64,000 bases of DNA from Paenibacillus wynnii (lineage in GTDB: Bacteria; Bacillota; Bacilli; Paenibacillales; Paenibacillaceae): positions 372,001-436,000 of the forward strand of contig NZ_JQCR01000001.1 in the NCBI RefSeq assembly GCF_000757885.1. Direction: 5' to 3'. A program made the translations under genes and the position numbers. Shown one piece after another: positions 8,154 through 16,460 of this stretch. Under the pieces are notes generated by a model. It worked only from the letters and a program-made list of their open reading frames with translations. It was not told where the DNA came from and did no database searches. Numbering within the stretch: position 1 is the stretch's first letter; every line of letters starts with the position of its first letter.

Positions 8154-10199
8154 TTAGATTTTAAACTGTACCAGCAAATCCTGAAGCTCCTGAACCATTG
8201 AGCTTAGTGATTGGGCGGAAGCCGATACCTCCTGCATGGAAGCCATTTGCTGCTCACTTGCTGCTGCTACGCTTTGTGTGGCGTCTGACGCTTCACCGGA
8301 TATCCGGGCAAGATCCTCCATTGTGGCGCTTATCTGCTGAGATCCGGCGGACATTTGCTCAGAGACCGCAGATACCTCTTGGATCTGACTAACTATATGT
8401 TGAATATCCGATACAATGCCGGTAAACGCTACCCCCGCTTCTTCCACTAATGCAGTGCTGTTAAAGACAGCTTTTGTGCCGATTTCCACCGATTTCACAG
8501 CAGCCTCGGTCTCTCCCTGCATTTCTTCGATAATCTCCCTAACCTTCTCTGCAGATAGCTTTGTTTGCTCGGACAGCTTGCGAATTTCTGAGGCCACCAC
8601 AGCAAATCCTCTTCCATGTTCACCTGCACGGGCAGCTTCAATACCGGCATTCAAAGATAGCAGGTTTGTCTGTATGCTGATCCCGCTGATAACGTTGATA
8701 ATGTTGCCTATGTCAGCGGATCTAACGCGCAGCTGTTCCATGTGTGACGCCGTTATGGAAACGGACCGATTGGCTTCGTTCATATCACGGACTGCCTGTT
8801 GGATAATTCCATTCCCTTCCTGTGCCTGTTGGGAGGTGTTATTCGAAGCATCATACAATATCGCGGAAGACTCTGAGATACGCTGGATACCCATAGCTAG
8901 TTCCTCTAGCGACCTAGCACTTTCTTGGGTTCCCTGAAGCTGAGTTTCTGCCCCTGCCGCCACTTCCTGAATGGTATTGGCTATGTCTTCAGCTACCGTG
9001 CTGGTCTGTTCAGCACTAGCCGTCAGCTCCTCCGAGGTCGATGCGACATGCAAGGAATGCTCGGACACCTTAGCCATCATTGTATTCAAAAGGCTACTCG
9101 TATGATTCAAATTTTCCGCCATCCTACCAAACTCGTCCTTCGATTTTACTTCAATAGAATATGTGAAATCACCTTGAGCCAGATGTTGGGCCATCGAATT
9201 AACACGGGTCGTGTGAGACGTCAAGTTACGCGCATACAGTATAATGACAACGACAATAAGGACGATTCCAATTAAAAGTACAGTTAAAATTTGCAGCATC
9301 AATGCATTAATTTGAGTTGTTAGTTCTTGATCTGGCAGGGCAACTGCTAAGATCCAGTCTGTCTGATCCAACTTTGAATAATAGACGTGAATGAGCCCTT
9401 GGGAGGAAGTATAAGTTGAAGCTCCATTCCCTTCTTTCATTATGGTATTTGCTAAAGTAGATAGGACGGGGTCCTTGTCCTCCTGGAGCTTTTCCTTCAT
9501 GATTTTATCCGTCTCCGGCCCCGCTAAATAAGTACCGTTCTTGTCGAGCATAAACGCCCAACCTGTGGCTCCTACTTGTGTCTCGGTGACGATTTTTTGC
9601 ACAGTGTCCAAGTTTATGTCACCGGTGGTAACGGCAATAAAACGTTGTTTATCGTCATACACAGGCACGGACGCTGTAACCATCGTTGATTTTGTTGTTT
9701 CGTCATAAAAGGGATCCGTGTAACGCACCCCTTTTTGATTGACAGCAATTTTGTACCATTCTTGTGAAGGATAGTCATATTGGGGATCACTATAATCATG
9801 AGTAACGGTAATTTGGTTCTGATCGTGATAGGCATAGGTTGAGGCATACTTTGTCTTGTCGTTATACATGTTGGGTTCAAAGTAAATGCCTACACCGAAG
9901 GTATCGGTATTAACACCCAGCGTATTCTTGAAAAGCGTATCATAGTCCTCTAAGCTTAGCTTACTGTAGTGGCCTTGGATCGACTTTGCTATCGTTTCCG
10001 GCACTCTCCCGTGGGAGGATATTCGTTTCTGGATGCTTTGATTGGTGTTTGCCAGCTGTTCCTTCATGCTGTTACCTGTCTGCTCAAGCAGTAGACTACG
10101 GGACTTTAGAATGACAACTGACGAGATGCCCATGACAATGATAAGTAGCAGCGGCAGAATGAGTAGAAGAGTTTTGGCTTTGATACTCCTGAGTTGCAT
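8154..10199 (-). CDS. methyl-accepting chemotaxis protein with dCache sensor domain
   Basis: A 681-residue chemoreceptor in the cytoplasmic membrane. TM1 is at about 9-31, an extracellular double-Cache domain at 38-290, TM2 at 300-323, HAMP at 324-376 and a long coiled-coil signalling domain to the end. The hairpin tip (VVASEIRKLSEQ) should contact CheA and CheW. Gln/Glu-rich heptads flank the tip, the usual methylation regions. The sensor has EWY and YTDPFYD motifs typical of dCache_1, but the ligand cannot be read with confidence. AAGGAG lies 11 bases before the ATG. It is a single-gene unit bounded by terminators, so it works with chemotaxis proteins coded elsewhere. Confidence 0.93.
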   Translation of the reverse strand: MQLRSIKAKTLLLILPLLLIIVMGISSVVILKSRSLLLEQTGNSMKEQLANTNQSIQKRISSHGRVPETIAKSIQGHYSKLSLEDYDTLFKNTLGVNTDTFGVGIYFEPNMYNDKTKYASTYAYHDQNQITVTHDYSDPQYDYPSQEWYKIAVNQKGVRYTDPFYDETTKSTMVTASVPVYDDKQRFIAVTTGDINLDTVQKIVTETQVGATGWAFMLDKNGTYLAGPETDKIMKEKLQEDKDPVLSTLANTIMKEGNGASTYTSSQGLIHVYYSKLDQTDWILAVALPDQELTTQINALMLQILTVLLIGIVLIVVVIILYARNLTSHTTRVNSMAQHLAQGDFTYSIEVKSKDEFGRMAENLNHTSSLLNTMMAKVSEHSLHVASTSEELTASAEQTSTVAEDIANTIQEVAAGAETQLQGTQESARSLEELAMGIQRISESSAILYDASNNTSQQAQEGNGIIQQAVRDMNEANRSVSITASHMEQLRVRSADIGNIINVISGISIQTNLLSLNAGIEAARAGEHGRGFAVVASEIRKLSEQTKLSAEKVREIIEEMQGETEAAVKSVEIGTKAVFNSTALVEEAGVAFTGIVSDIQHIVSQIQEVSAVSEQMSAGSQQISATMEDLARISGEASDATQSVAAASEQQMASMQEVSASAQSLSSMVQELQDLLVQFKI

Positions 10200-10385
10200 G
10201 GTTGTAAATGCTCCTTTTCGATGATTAAAATAATAACTTATAGTTATATATCGACATGTTTCGACATTATTATAAATGGAATCATCTTACACCCCCGGGT
10301 AGTTGATCATAAAAATTAAAGAAATATCTGCGGGGTTCGAAGAGTCTAATAGAACATACAGCCATACGTCATTCGCTATCATAAA

Positions 10386-10422
10386 CAAAAAAAGACCTCA
10401 GCCGTTACTAAGCTGAAGTCCT
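10386..10422 (-). terminator. terminator of the MBL-thioredoxin-DedA operon
   Basis: Read on the minus strand, a hairpin GGACTTCAGCTTAG / CTGAGGTC is followed by TTTTTTTGTTT. It lies 33 bases past the stop codon of the MBL-fold hydrolase. Confidence 0.75.
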
Positions 10423-10454
10423 TATCACTATTCAGGTGAAGAAGCTAAGTATCT

Positions 10455-11081
10455 TTAGGAAACATAAGGGTTACGCTCTCGTTCAAAACCAATAGTTGTG
10501 CGCGAGCCGTGTCCCGGATAAACCTTGACCTCATCGTCCAACTTGAACAGCTTGCCCCGAATCGAGTCGAACAGATCCCGTTCTCTTCCTCCCGGCAGAT
10601 CCGTGCGCCCTACACCAAGTCTAAATAACACATCTCCAGAAAATAAGTCATTTCCACAGAGAAAGCTTACGCTACCCGGGGAATGACCCGGTGTATGATA
10701 GACTCGAAAATCCATTCCAATCAGCTTCAGAGTCTGGCCTTCGGCCAGATCAAACTCCGCAGGATCCGTTGTTAGAGGCGGCGAAACATTAGGCCACATT
10801 AACGATCCGTTTAGCTTGGGATTGGTAAGCCATTCACTTTCTAGGGTATGCAGGTACACAGGGCAATTCTTGAGCTTGCGGATCTCATCAACACCGCCCA
10901 TATGATCAAAATGGGCATGTGTCAGCAAAATCGCCTCAATCTCCATCCCTTCGATATTCCGGATAAGCCCTGCGGGATTCATACCGGGATCGATAATAAT
11001 GCCACGCTTAGGATCTGCTCCGGTTAGGAGATAGGCATTCGTCTGGAGAGGACCGAGATTATAATTACGAATATTCAGCAT
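10455..11081 (-). CDS. MBL-fold metallo-hydrolase (YqgX / glyoxalase II-like)
   Basis: A 208-residue cytoplasmic metallo-beta-lactamase-fold protein. The motif LTHAHFDHMGG supplies the first two metal-site His pairs. HTPGHSPGS, FSGDVLF and the late YPGHG motif supply the remaining ligands. The size and motif order match small glyoxalase II-like hydrolases such as B. subtilis YqgX, which act on thioesters; the substrate here is not certain. It is the last gene of a three-gene operon, six bases after the thioredoxin-like gene, with no clear ribosome site of its own, so translational coupling is likely. Confidence 0.85.
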   Translation of the reverse strand: MLNIRNYNLGPLQTNAYLLTGADPKRGIIIDPGMNPAGLIRNIEGMEIEAILLTHAHFDHMGGVDEIRKLKNCPVYLHTLESEWLTNPKLNGSLMWPNVSPPLTTDPAEFDLAEGQTLKLIGMDFRVYHTPGHSPGSVSFLCGNDLFSGDVLFRLGVGRTDLPGGRERDLFDSIRGKLFKLDDEVKVYPGHGSRTTIGFERERNPYVS

Positions 11082-11087
11082 GTTATT

Positions 11088-11654
11088 TTAGAATCCGGAG
11101 ATCAGACTACGCAGTTCTTGGGCGATAACCGCGTGTGATTCCGTTCCTTCCCCATAGGCTTGCCCCATGGCTTTACGTACTTCAGCAATCTTGCTCTGAT
11201 AATCAGATGCTTCACGGTCCGGATTTTCCTGCTTGAATCCATTCATAAGACTCTGAACATGCTCCGGACGCGGACCCCAGTGACCCAATACGTATCCGCC
11301 AGTATCAGCAAAGATAACAATTGGCACCGCGCGGCCTCCCATGGTCAGGAAATTATCCATGACCTCCGGATGATCTTCCAATATGAGCACCTCTGTCTTT
11401 ATACCGGCAGTCTCCAGAATCCGGAATACTGCAGGTACATTACGCACCACATCACCGCACCAATCGGCAGCAAGAATAAGCACACGCAGATCATCCCGGT
11501 GATTCAGGCTCTCAAAATACTCTCTGTCACTGTCGTCTTCCCAGACAAATCTCTCATACCAAGACTCAAATGCTTGTTGATTCTGAGTCATCCCTTCTAC
11601 AAATTGACGAGGGGAAAGGCCCTGATCAAATTTGGCCGCTACATTGGGCTTCAT
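11088..11654 (-). CDS. thioredoxin-fold protein with a single active-site cysteine
   Basis: 188 residues with a thioredoxin-like core: LRVLILAADWCGDVVRNVP, then a GRAVPIVIF stretch containing the cis-Pro. The usual CxxC is reduced to WCGDV, with one Cys only, as in the Thioredoxin_9 group, so simple disulfide exchange is unlikely and a thiol-transfer or monothiol role is more plausible. Its ATG overlaps the stop of the DedA gene by four bases (ATGA), with GAGAGG upstream. Function unknown. Confidence 0.8.
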   Translation of the reverse strand: MKPNVAAKFDQGLSPRQFVEGMTQNQQAFESWYERFVWEDDSDREYFESLNHRDDLRVLILAADWCGDVVRNVPAVFRILETAGIKTEVLILEDHPEVMDNFLTMGGRAVPIVIFADTGGYVLGHWGPRPEHVQSLMNGFKQENPDREASDYQSKIAEVRKAMGQAYGEGTESHAVIAQELRSLISGF

Positions 11655-12265
11655 ACTTCACTACCTCTCTTCTTGGATTTGTACCACTTGAACAGGAAGT
11701 AAATGATAATCATAGCTAACGCGGCAAGAATAATCTCATGGGTATACTGCGCAGCAACCTCGTCAATATCTTTCCATTTGTCACCAAGTGTCATACCCAG
11801 GTACACAAATAAACAGCTCCACGGGATAACAGCGAGTGTAGTTAAAAATACAAATTTACCTAGAGGCATACGGGAAATACCCGCCGGAACGGAAATTGCA
11901 TGGCGAACCACAGGGATAAACCGTGCCGTGAAAATTACGCCCGTACCATACTTTTCGAACCATTCTTCCGAATGATCGATGTGCTTCTTTTTGATAAAAA
12001 TATATTTACCGTATTTCTCCAGCACAGGTCTTCCACCATAACGTCCGATCCAGTAAACAAAAACTTGGGCAATCACACCACCGATGGTTCCGAATATAAC
12101 TGCGCCCACAAAGTTGATTTGCCCAGCCCAGACTAAATAACCTCCATATGCCAGTACAATCTCACTCGGAATCACTTCAATCATAAGTCCAATCATAATC
12201 CCGAAATAACCAAGGCTCTGAATCCATTCAAACAATTGCGAAATCAGATCAGAAATAAGATGCAA
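11651..12265 (-). CDS. DedA family membrane protein
   Basis: A roughly 204-residue integral membrane protein of the DedA/VTT family. This family includes lipid scramblases and undecaprenyl-phosphate flippases. Visible hallmarks are the E...PSE motif near the N-terminus (IEVIPSEIVLAYGG), the FTARFIPVVRHAISVPAG motif with its conserved Arg residues, and about five membrane segments. The frame is open to an ATG at 12301 without a ribosome site. A TTG at 12265 is preceded by GGGAGGAGG with a seven-base gap, so I choose TTG. It is the first gene of the operon with the thioredoxin-like and MBL proteins. Confidence 0.88.
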   Translation of the reverse strand: MHLISDLISQLFEWIQSLGYFGIMIGLMIEVIPSEIVLAYGGYLVWAGQINFVGAVIFGTIGGVIAQVFVYWIGRYGGRPVLEKYGKYIFIKKKHIDHSEEWFEKYGTGVIFTARFIPVVRHAISVPAGISRMPLGKFVFLTTLAVIPWSCLFVYLGMTLGDKWKDIDEVAAQYTHEIILAALAMIIIYFLFKWYKSKKRGSEV

Positions 12266-12441
12266 TCCAGCTCCTCCTCCCGTTTTATCAGAATACGGCA
12301 TAAATTAAAGATGTTAGATAACGCACCGTTTCTGCTCTATGTAGCCAGTGTCTCTTCTCTTAGCCTATTCTAGCATATGGGGGGTTACGACTTCTACTTT
12401 AGGGGAAGGGTCAGCATTCTGGGTTAAATAACCCCCAGGTA

Positions 12442-12491
12442 TTGACAGTTAGACGAGGAACTTGTTATTATATATTTAGATAATTATCTAA
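12442..12491 (+). promoter_or_regulatory. promoter and palindromic operator of the sdpR-sdpI-like operon
   Basis: TTGACA (12442-12447) and TATTAT (12466-12471) form a sigma-A promoter with an 18-base spacer. Directly after the -10 lies the perfect 16-bp palindrome TTAGATAATTATCTAA (12476-12491), which should cover the transcription start. ArsR-type repressors bind such sites, so autorepression by the first gene is likely. Confidence 0.7.
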
Positions 12492-12514
12492 CTATTGAAA
12501 GGTAGGGTGTACCC

Positions 12515-12853
12515 ATGAATGAATCCTTTAAAGCTCTTGCCGACCCTACCCGCCGTCAGATCATCCGTTTGCTTCGGGAAAAGGATCGAACGGCTGGTGA
12601 AATTGCCGATTATTTTAACATGACGAAACCAAGCATCTCTCATCATCTAAATGCCCTAAAGCATGCAGGCCTCGTTCAGGATGAAAGGCAAGGTCAATTT
12701 ATGCTCTATTCACTTAATACCACAGTTCTTGAAGAGGTACTTGGCTGGCTGCTGGATTTAACCGGTACGGGAAAGTCAGACCAGACAGAGGGAATGAAGG
12801 ATAACAAAAAAAAGAAAAAGGGTACCGAATCCCTGACATCTGAGGAGGAATGA
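12515..12853 (+). CDS. sdpR: ArsR-family autorepressor, SdpR-like
   Basis: A 112-residue winged-helix repressor. It starts with FKALADPTRRQIIRLL, followed by a recognition region TAGEIADYFNMTKPSISHHL, the classic SdpR/ArsR pattern. No metal-binding Cys set is present. The C-terminus is highly charged (Lys/Glu runs). In B. subtilis SdpR represses sdpRI and is held at the membrane by SdpI when the SdpC toxin is bound. Here the gene overlaps an SdpI-like gene by four bases, and a palindrome sits in its promoter. No sdpABC toxin operon is visible in this window. Confidence 0.85.
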   Translation: MNESFKALADPTRRQIIRLLREKDRTAGEIADYFNMTKPSISHHLNALKHAGLVQDERQGQFMLYSLNTTVLEEVLGWLLDLTGTGKSDQTEGMKDNKKKKKGTESLTSEEE

Positions 12854-13509
12854 TGATGAAAAATTTTCAATGGAAATGGCAGGATACCGTTAGTGTGATC
12901 CTAGGCTTAATTACCTTGGTCTATGCGCTAGTCAACTATGACCGCTTGCCTCAGCTGCTTCCGGCCCAGTTTGGCATTACAGGAGAGGTAAATAAATATT
13001 GGGATAAGGGCTCTGTAATCTCACTATTAGGAGCTTTTGGGGTGTTGCTCCCCGTACTGCTGCAATTCACCCGCAGCATAGATCCGAAGAGAGAAAATTA
13101 CCGAAAGTTCGAGAACGCCCATGGGATGATTCGGCTAGCTATTTCCTTACTGCTTAATACGTCACTCGCGTTATCCGTGTCCTACGGTTTAGATTATCAC
13201 TTTCCAGCAGGGAAAATCCTTATAGCTGTACTAGGATTGATGTTCATGGTCATTGGAAATTATTTGCCACAGGTAAAACACAACTATTTTCTAGGGATAC
13301 GTACTCCATGGACGCTGGCATCTCCCGAGGTGTGGCGCAAGACTCACCGCTTTTCCGGGATCCTTTGGGCCATAGCAGGTGTCTTGTTTATACTTGCTGT
13401 GTTTATGCCGGAAGTTTTGGCGACTACATTTATTATTACTGGACTGTTGCTAAGTATCATCGTACCTCTAGTTTATTCTTGGATGGCATCAAGGCAGATA
13501 AGCGCTTAA
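12850..13509 (+). CDS. sdpI: SdpI-like membrane immunity/signal protein
   Basis: About 218 residues with six predicted membrane segments. It carries the SdpI family signature GNYLPQVKHNYFLGIRTPWTL and the N-terminal YDRLPQLLPAQFGITGEVNKY region of the DUF1648 half. Three ATG codons stand in a row (12850, 12853, 12856). AGGAGG at 12843-12848 best fits the third by spacing. In B. subtilis SdpI gives immunity to the cannibalism toxin and sequesters SdpR. Here it probably protects against, or senses, a foreign or distant toxin, since the toxin genes are not nearby. Confidence 0.85.
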   Translation: MMMKNFQWKWQDTVSVILGLITLVYALVNYDRLPQLLPAQFGITGEVNKYWDKGSVISLLGAFGVLLPVLLQFTRSIDPKRENYRKFENAHGMIRLAISLLLNTSLALSVSYGLDYHFPAGKILIAVLGLMFMVIGNYLPQVKHNYFLGIRTPWTLASPEVWRKTHRFSGILWAIAGVLFILAVFMPEVLATTFIITGLLLSIIVPLVYSWMASRQISA

Positions 13510-13565
13510 TTAGTGTAGTATTGATATAAATATACACTGATAGGTTATGAACTTTAAAGAATACA

Positions 13566-13596
13566 CAAGCCATTAGCCACTGCTAATGGCTTGTTT
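13566..13596 (+). terminator. terminator of the sdpRI-like operon
   Basis: A perfect 12-bp stem CAAGCCATTAGC / GCTAATGGCTTG with a four-base loop, followed by TTTG. It lies 56 bases past the stop codon. Confidence 0.75.
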
Positions 13597-13670
13597 GTTG
13601 TCGGTCACCCCGTAGAAACTGACACTCAAGATTCCAACTTCAGCTACAGCTAGAAGCTTCTAAGTAACTA

Positions 13671-15971
13671 TCACCCAGCCGTAACACTGAGCATCATCAA
13701 AGAATCTAACTGTTGTCCTAGATTAATTGCTTGATCGGTGAGATGAAAGCTGCGGTCATTATATTCCTTACTGCCTGCTCCTCCTGTAAGCAGCTTGTAT
13801 TCACGAAGCAATTCCAAACCGGAAGAGGCGCTGAGCCTCGCTCCCTCCTTATCTCCTGCTGCCAATCTGCGCTCGCCTAGCAGCAGCATGGCATGTATCG
13901 CATTTGTTCTTTTTTTGAAGTTATACACATCCAAACGGAGGCTCCTTCGAACCCAATACAATGCCCCCCCCACTCTATCCTCATGCATCATTAACTCAGC
14001 CATATTCCAATTTAGAGCCGGATTGTCCGGTGAATACATTAAACTGTCTACCAGCACCTTTTTACTTTGCGCTTGGGATAAATCCTCCGAAAGGATTGCT
14101 GCTGCTCGGGGAGACAATGGGTTCCTGTGCAATGATTGCTGCAGCAGCATAATCCTCTCTACGGGATTAGAAAGAATAACTGCCTCTCGGTATAACTCAG
14201 CAGCTGACTGGGCTCGCCAGGAAATTATGCAAAGTACTAAAGAGGAACAACAAATAACCAGTGCAAAGATGAGTTTAGAAGAAGTACGGGTAGAAAATCG
14301 CCCCCTTCTTTTAGCGATGATGTCTGGCTGGATACCTGCTAAAGTAGGCTGTGTTTCCCTGGCATTGGCAACAGCGAGTGCCAACAACCAGAATAGGAGG
14401 ATCCATATCAATCCATAACTCCAGTCAAAGTCGACAGCACCATGGAGCACAATGACTAAAAAAGGCGGCAGCAGCCTTGGTAACGAGACAGCAACCAGCC
14501 AGCACATCGCAAATAGCATAACAATTACGACGACCAAACCAGCAATCCCTAGATTCAGCAGAATATCGAGATAGCCGGAATGGATCTGGCTGCCGACATA
14601 AGGATGAGACTGGGCGGCGAGATACATACTCCGCCAAGTCTCTCCTCCCCGGCCCAGCCAGGGGGCCTCTGCCGCCAGCCGCCAGGCGTCGCGGTACAGA
14701 AGTGCACGCGCGGACACCGTCGACGACGGTTCGGTGATCCGCGCCTGCACCTGCTGGAGGACGGCGGCTGCGCCAGCCGTCCAACAGAGCGCCGCCAGCC
14801 CCAGCACGGCGGCGCGGACACCGCCGGCCACGCTGCGCTGGCGGCGGCAGATCCACAGGCCGGCTAGCAGCGCGCCGGCCCAGAGCCCGGCCAGCGCCAG
14901 CAGGCCGGGCAAGGGCTCTACCGCCAACCGCGCAGCGGCTAGTTGGCGGTAGAGCAGCGCCGCGGCAGCCACAGGCGCGGCGCCAGCGGCAAGAAGCGGC
15001 ACGAGCAGCCGCCGCTTCAAGGGCAGTACGGCGGCGCCGGCGCAAGCCGCCGCCAGCCACGCGCCGCGCGACTCGCTGAGCAGCAGCGCGGCGGTGTACG
15101 GGAACAGCGGCAGCAAATGCAGCATCGCAGCACCTGCCCGCTTTGTCCCCGGGTTACCCGCTCCTGTGCTCGCTATACCACTCCGATCTGCTCCCGAGTT
15201 CCCCGCATTACTCCGCGCCGCACCCGTGCTCTTTGCACCACTCCATCCCGCACCTCGGTTCCCTGTACCATTCCATCCCGCACCTCGGCTCCCTGTACCA
15301 CTCAGCTCCACTCCTGTTCTCCCCGCGTTATACTCCGACACGGCAAATAACCGTTCCAGCAAAAAAACGGCCATCACCGCCCCGAATGTGTTGGGATATT
15401 GGAGTAATCCTGCTAGTCTGGCCCCTGTAGCGCTCACACCCGGATTGTCGCTGTATGCTATGAAGTACGGTGAGGACAGACCTCCGCAAACAACTGCCAG
15501 AGCGCTTAGGCTTAGCGCCATTCCGACGATATGCCAAGCTACAGTAATTATCCAGGTTGAGCCTTTACTCTTCGTGCTTATGAAAGCCAGAACAGCAAAT
15601 GTTCCGTATAAACTCCAGCGCAGTAACTCATTCATTGTCCCTTGAAAGGATACGGGCTCCCTCAACCAACTTAACGCATAGAGTACAGCTATTAAGAACG
15701 GAGCGCTCAAAATAGCAATCGCAGATCGGTTCCTCCACCAATTAACCGTTCCCATTAAACTCACAGCTGACTCCTTCGAGATAGACGCAACCAACCTAAC
15801 CAAAATAAGTAACGCCCCAAGTATGAACCAACCGCCTGCAAATGCATAAATATCCTCAGCAAAGAAAAAACCGTGTCGTAGAATGGCAGTCCCTCCGGCT
15901 ACAATTACTGCTGCTGCAGAAATATACATCACTAAGGTGTTCAAGTAACCTTTAAATTTGTTATTCAGCAT
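13671..15971 (-). CDS. O-antigen ligase-like polytopic membrane protein with internal 10-residue repeats
   Basis: About 766 residues. An N-terminal block of membrane helices is followed by a Gly/Ser/Ala-rich loop (roughly residues 215-280), more helices, and a core with LLSESRGAWLAA and an RGGETWRSMYLAAQSHPYVGSQIHSGYLDILLNLG stretch, the Wzy_C/WaaL pattern. The C-terminal about 200 residues are soluble and TPR-like. Such proteins polymerise or ligate surface glycans; the substrate is unknown. AGGGG fits the second ATG at 15971 better than the first at 15977. The loop is coded by a 30-bp repeat array (separate entry). The middle of the gene (about 14640-15120) is much more GC-rich than its surroundings. 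Confidence 0.8.
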   Translation of the reverse strand: MLNNKFKGYLNTLVMYISAAAVIVAGGTAILRHGFFFAEDIYAFAGGWFILGALLILVRLVASISKESAVSLMGTVNWWRNRSAIAILSAPFLIAVLYALSWLREPVSFQGTMNELLRWSLYGTFAVLAFISTKSKGSTWIITVAWHIVGMALSLSALAVVCGGLSSPYFIAYSDNPGVSATGARLAGLLQYPNTFGAVMAVFLLERLFAVSEYNAGRTGVELSGTGSRGAGWNGTGNRGAGWSGAKSTGAARSNAGNSGADRSGIASTGAGNPGTKRAGAAMLHLLPLFPYTAALLLSESRGAWLAAACAGAAVLPLKRRLLVPLLAAGAAPVAAAALLYRQLAAARLAVEPLPGLLALAGLWAGALLAGLWICRRQRSVAGGVRAAVLGLAALCWTAGAAAVLQQVQARITEPSSTVSARALLYRDAWRLAAEAPWLGRGGETWRSMYLAAQSHPYVGSQIHSGYLDILLNLGIAGLVVVIVMLFAMCWLVAVSLPRLLPPFLVIVLHGAVDFDWSYGLIWILLFWLLALAVANARETQPTLAGIQPDIIAKRRGRFSTRTSSKLIFALVICCSSLVLCIISWRAQSAAELYREAVILSNPVERIMLLQQSLHRNPLSPRAAAILSEDLSQAQSKKVLVDSLMYSPDNPALNWNMAELMMHEDRVGGALYWVRRSLRLDVYNFKKRTNAIHAMLLLGERRLAAGDKEGARLSASSGLELLREYKLLTGGAGSKEYNDRSFHLTDQAINLGQQLDSLMMLSVTAG
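15151..15330 (-). repeat. 30-bp in-frame tandem repeat array (six units)
   Basis: Six units of exactly 30 bases stand in register at 15151, 15181, 15211, 15241, 15271 and 15301. The units at 15241 and 15271 differ at only two positions; the others are more diverged. Each codes ten residues of the form GTGSRGAGWN or GAKSTGAARS on the minus strand, making a Gly/Ser/Ala loop inside the O-antigen-ligase-like protein. Confidence 0.9.
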
Positions 15972-15977
15972 TCCCAT

Positions 15978-16330
15978 TTCCCCTATAGTTTGATATATCC
16001 TCCAGTCTTGCCAGCTTTCGCTTAAAACAACAGACTGCTAAAGGCTACAGATGTGGACCAAACCTAAAGTTTCACCCAAACCACTCTCACCACCCTCACC
16101 ACCCTTCAACCCTAAGATTCTCCCGAAATAGCTGTATTTCATACAATTATTTAAGCTAAAATTAGCGAACTGCTACTGTTAGTTGCACTTTTTACACTTA
16201 AAATTAGGTAAACAGGCCGATTACGCTCTTTTCAGCACAAATAGCTGCATAAAGTACAACTAAACCGCTACGAGGTGTGAATTAATCATATTTAATTGCA
16301 CTTTGTACAACTAACACGGGAGAGTTTGTT
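15978..16330. other. gene-free region with inverted short repeats
   Basis: Between the ligase-like gene and the methyltransferase there is no credible ORF. Near 16168-16185 the sequence GTTAGTTGCACTTTTTACA occurs, and near 16296-16316 TTGCACTTTGTACAACTAAC, with AAAGTACAACTAAA between them at about 16252. These share a GTTAGTTG/CAACTAAC inverted pair and a TGCACTTT word. They look like parts of a dispersed intergenic repeat, but copy number elsewhere cannot be seen. Confidence 0.4.
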
Positions 16331-16370
16331 TGAGGCTTGTGGATTGCGGTTTGTACGGGGTACGGTCGCC

Positions 16371-16413
16371 AAAAAACAGGATAGCAGCCTCAAACGGAGG
16401 TCTACTATCCTGT
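16371..16413 (-). terminator. terminator of the methyltransferase gene
   Basis: Read on the minus strand, the stem ACAGGATAG...CTATCCTGT, with an inner GACCTCC/GGAGGC-like pairing, is followed by TTTTTTGG. It lies about 50 bases after the stop codon. Confidence 0.75.
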
Positions 16414-16460
16414 GTTTTGTGCAATAACAGTTTTTCTTTAATACTCTTAAGACGCCCTGA

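Noticed and set aside
14425-15060. Minus-strand Arg/Ala-rich frame of 211 codons in the ligase-like gene
   Set aside because: A different frame of the GC-rich patch with a very biased composition; the membrane protein frame is continuous through the same DNA.
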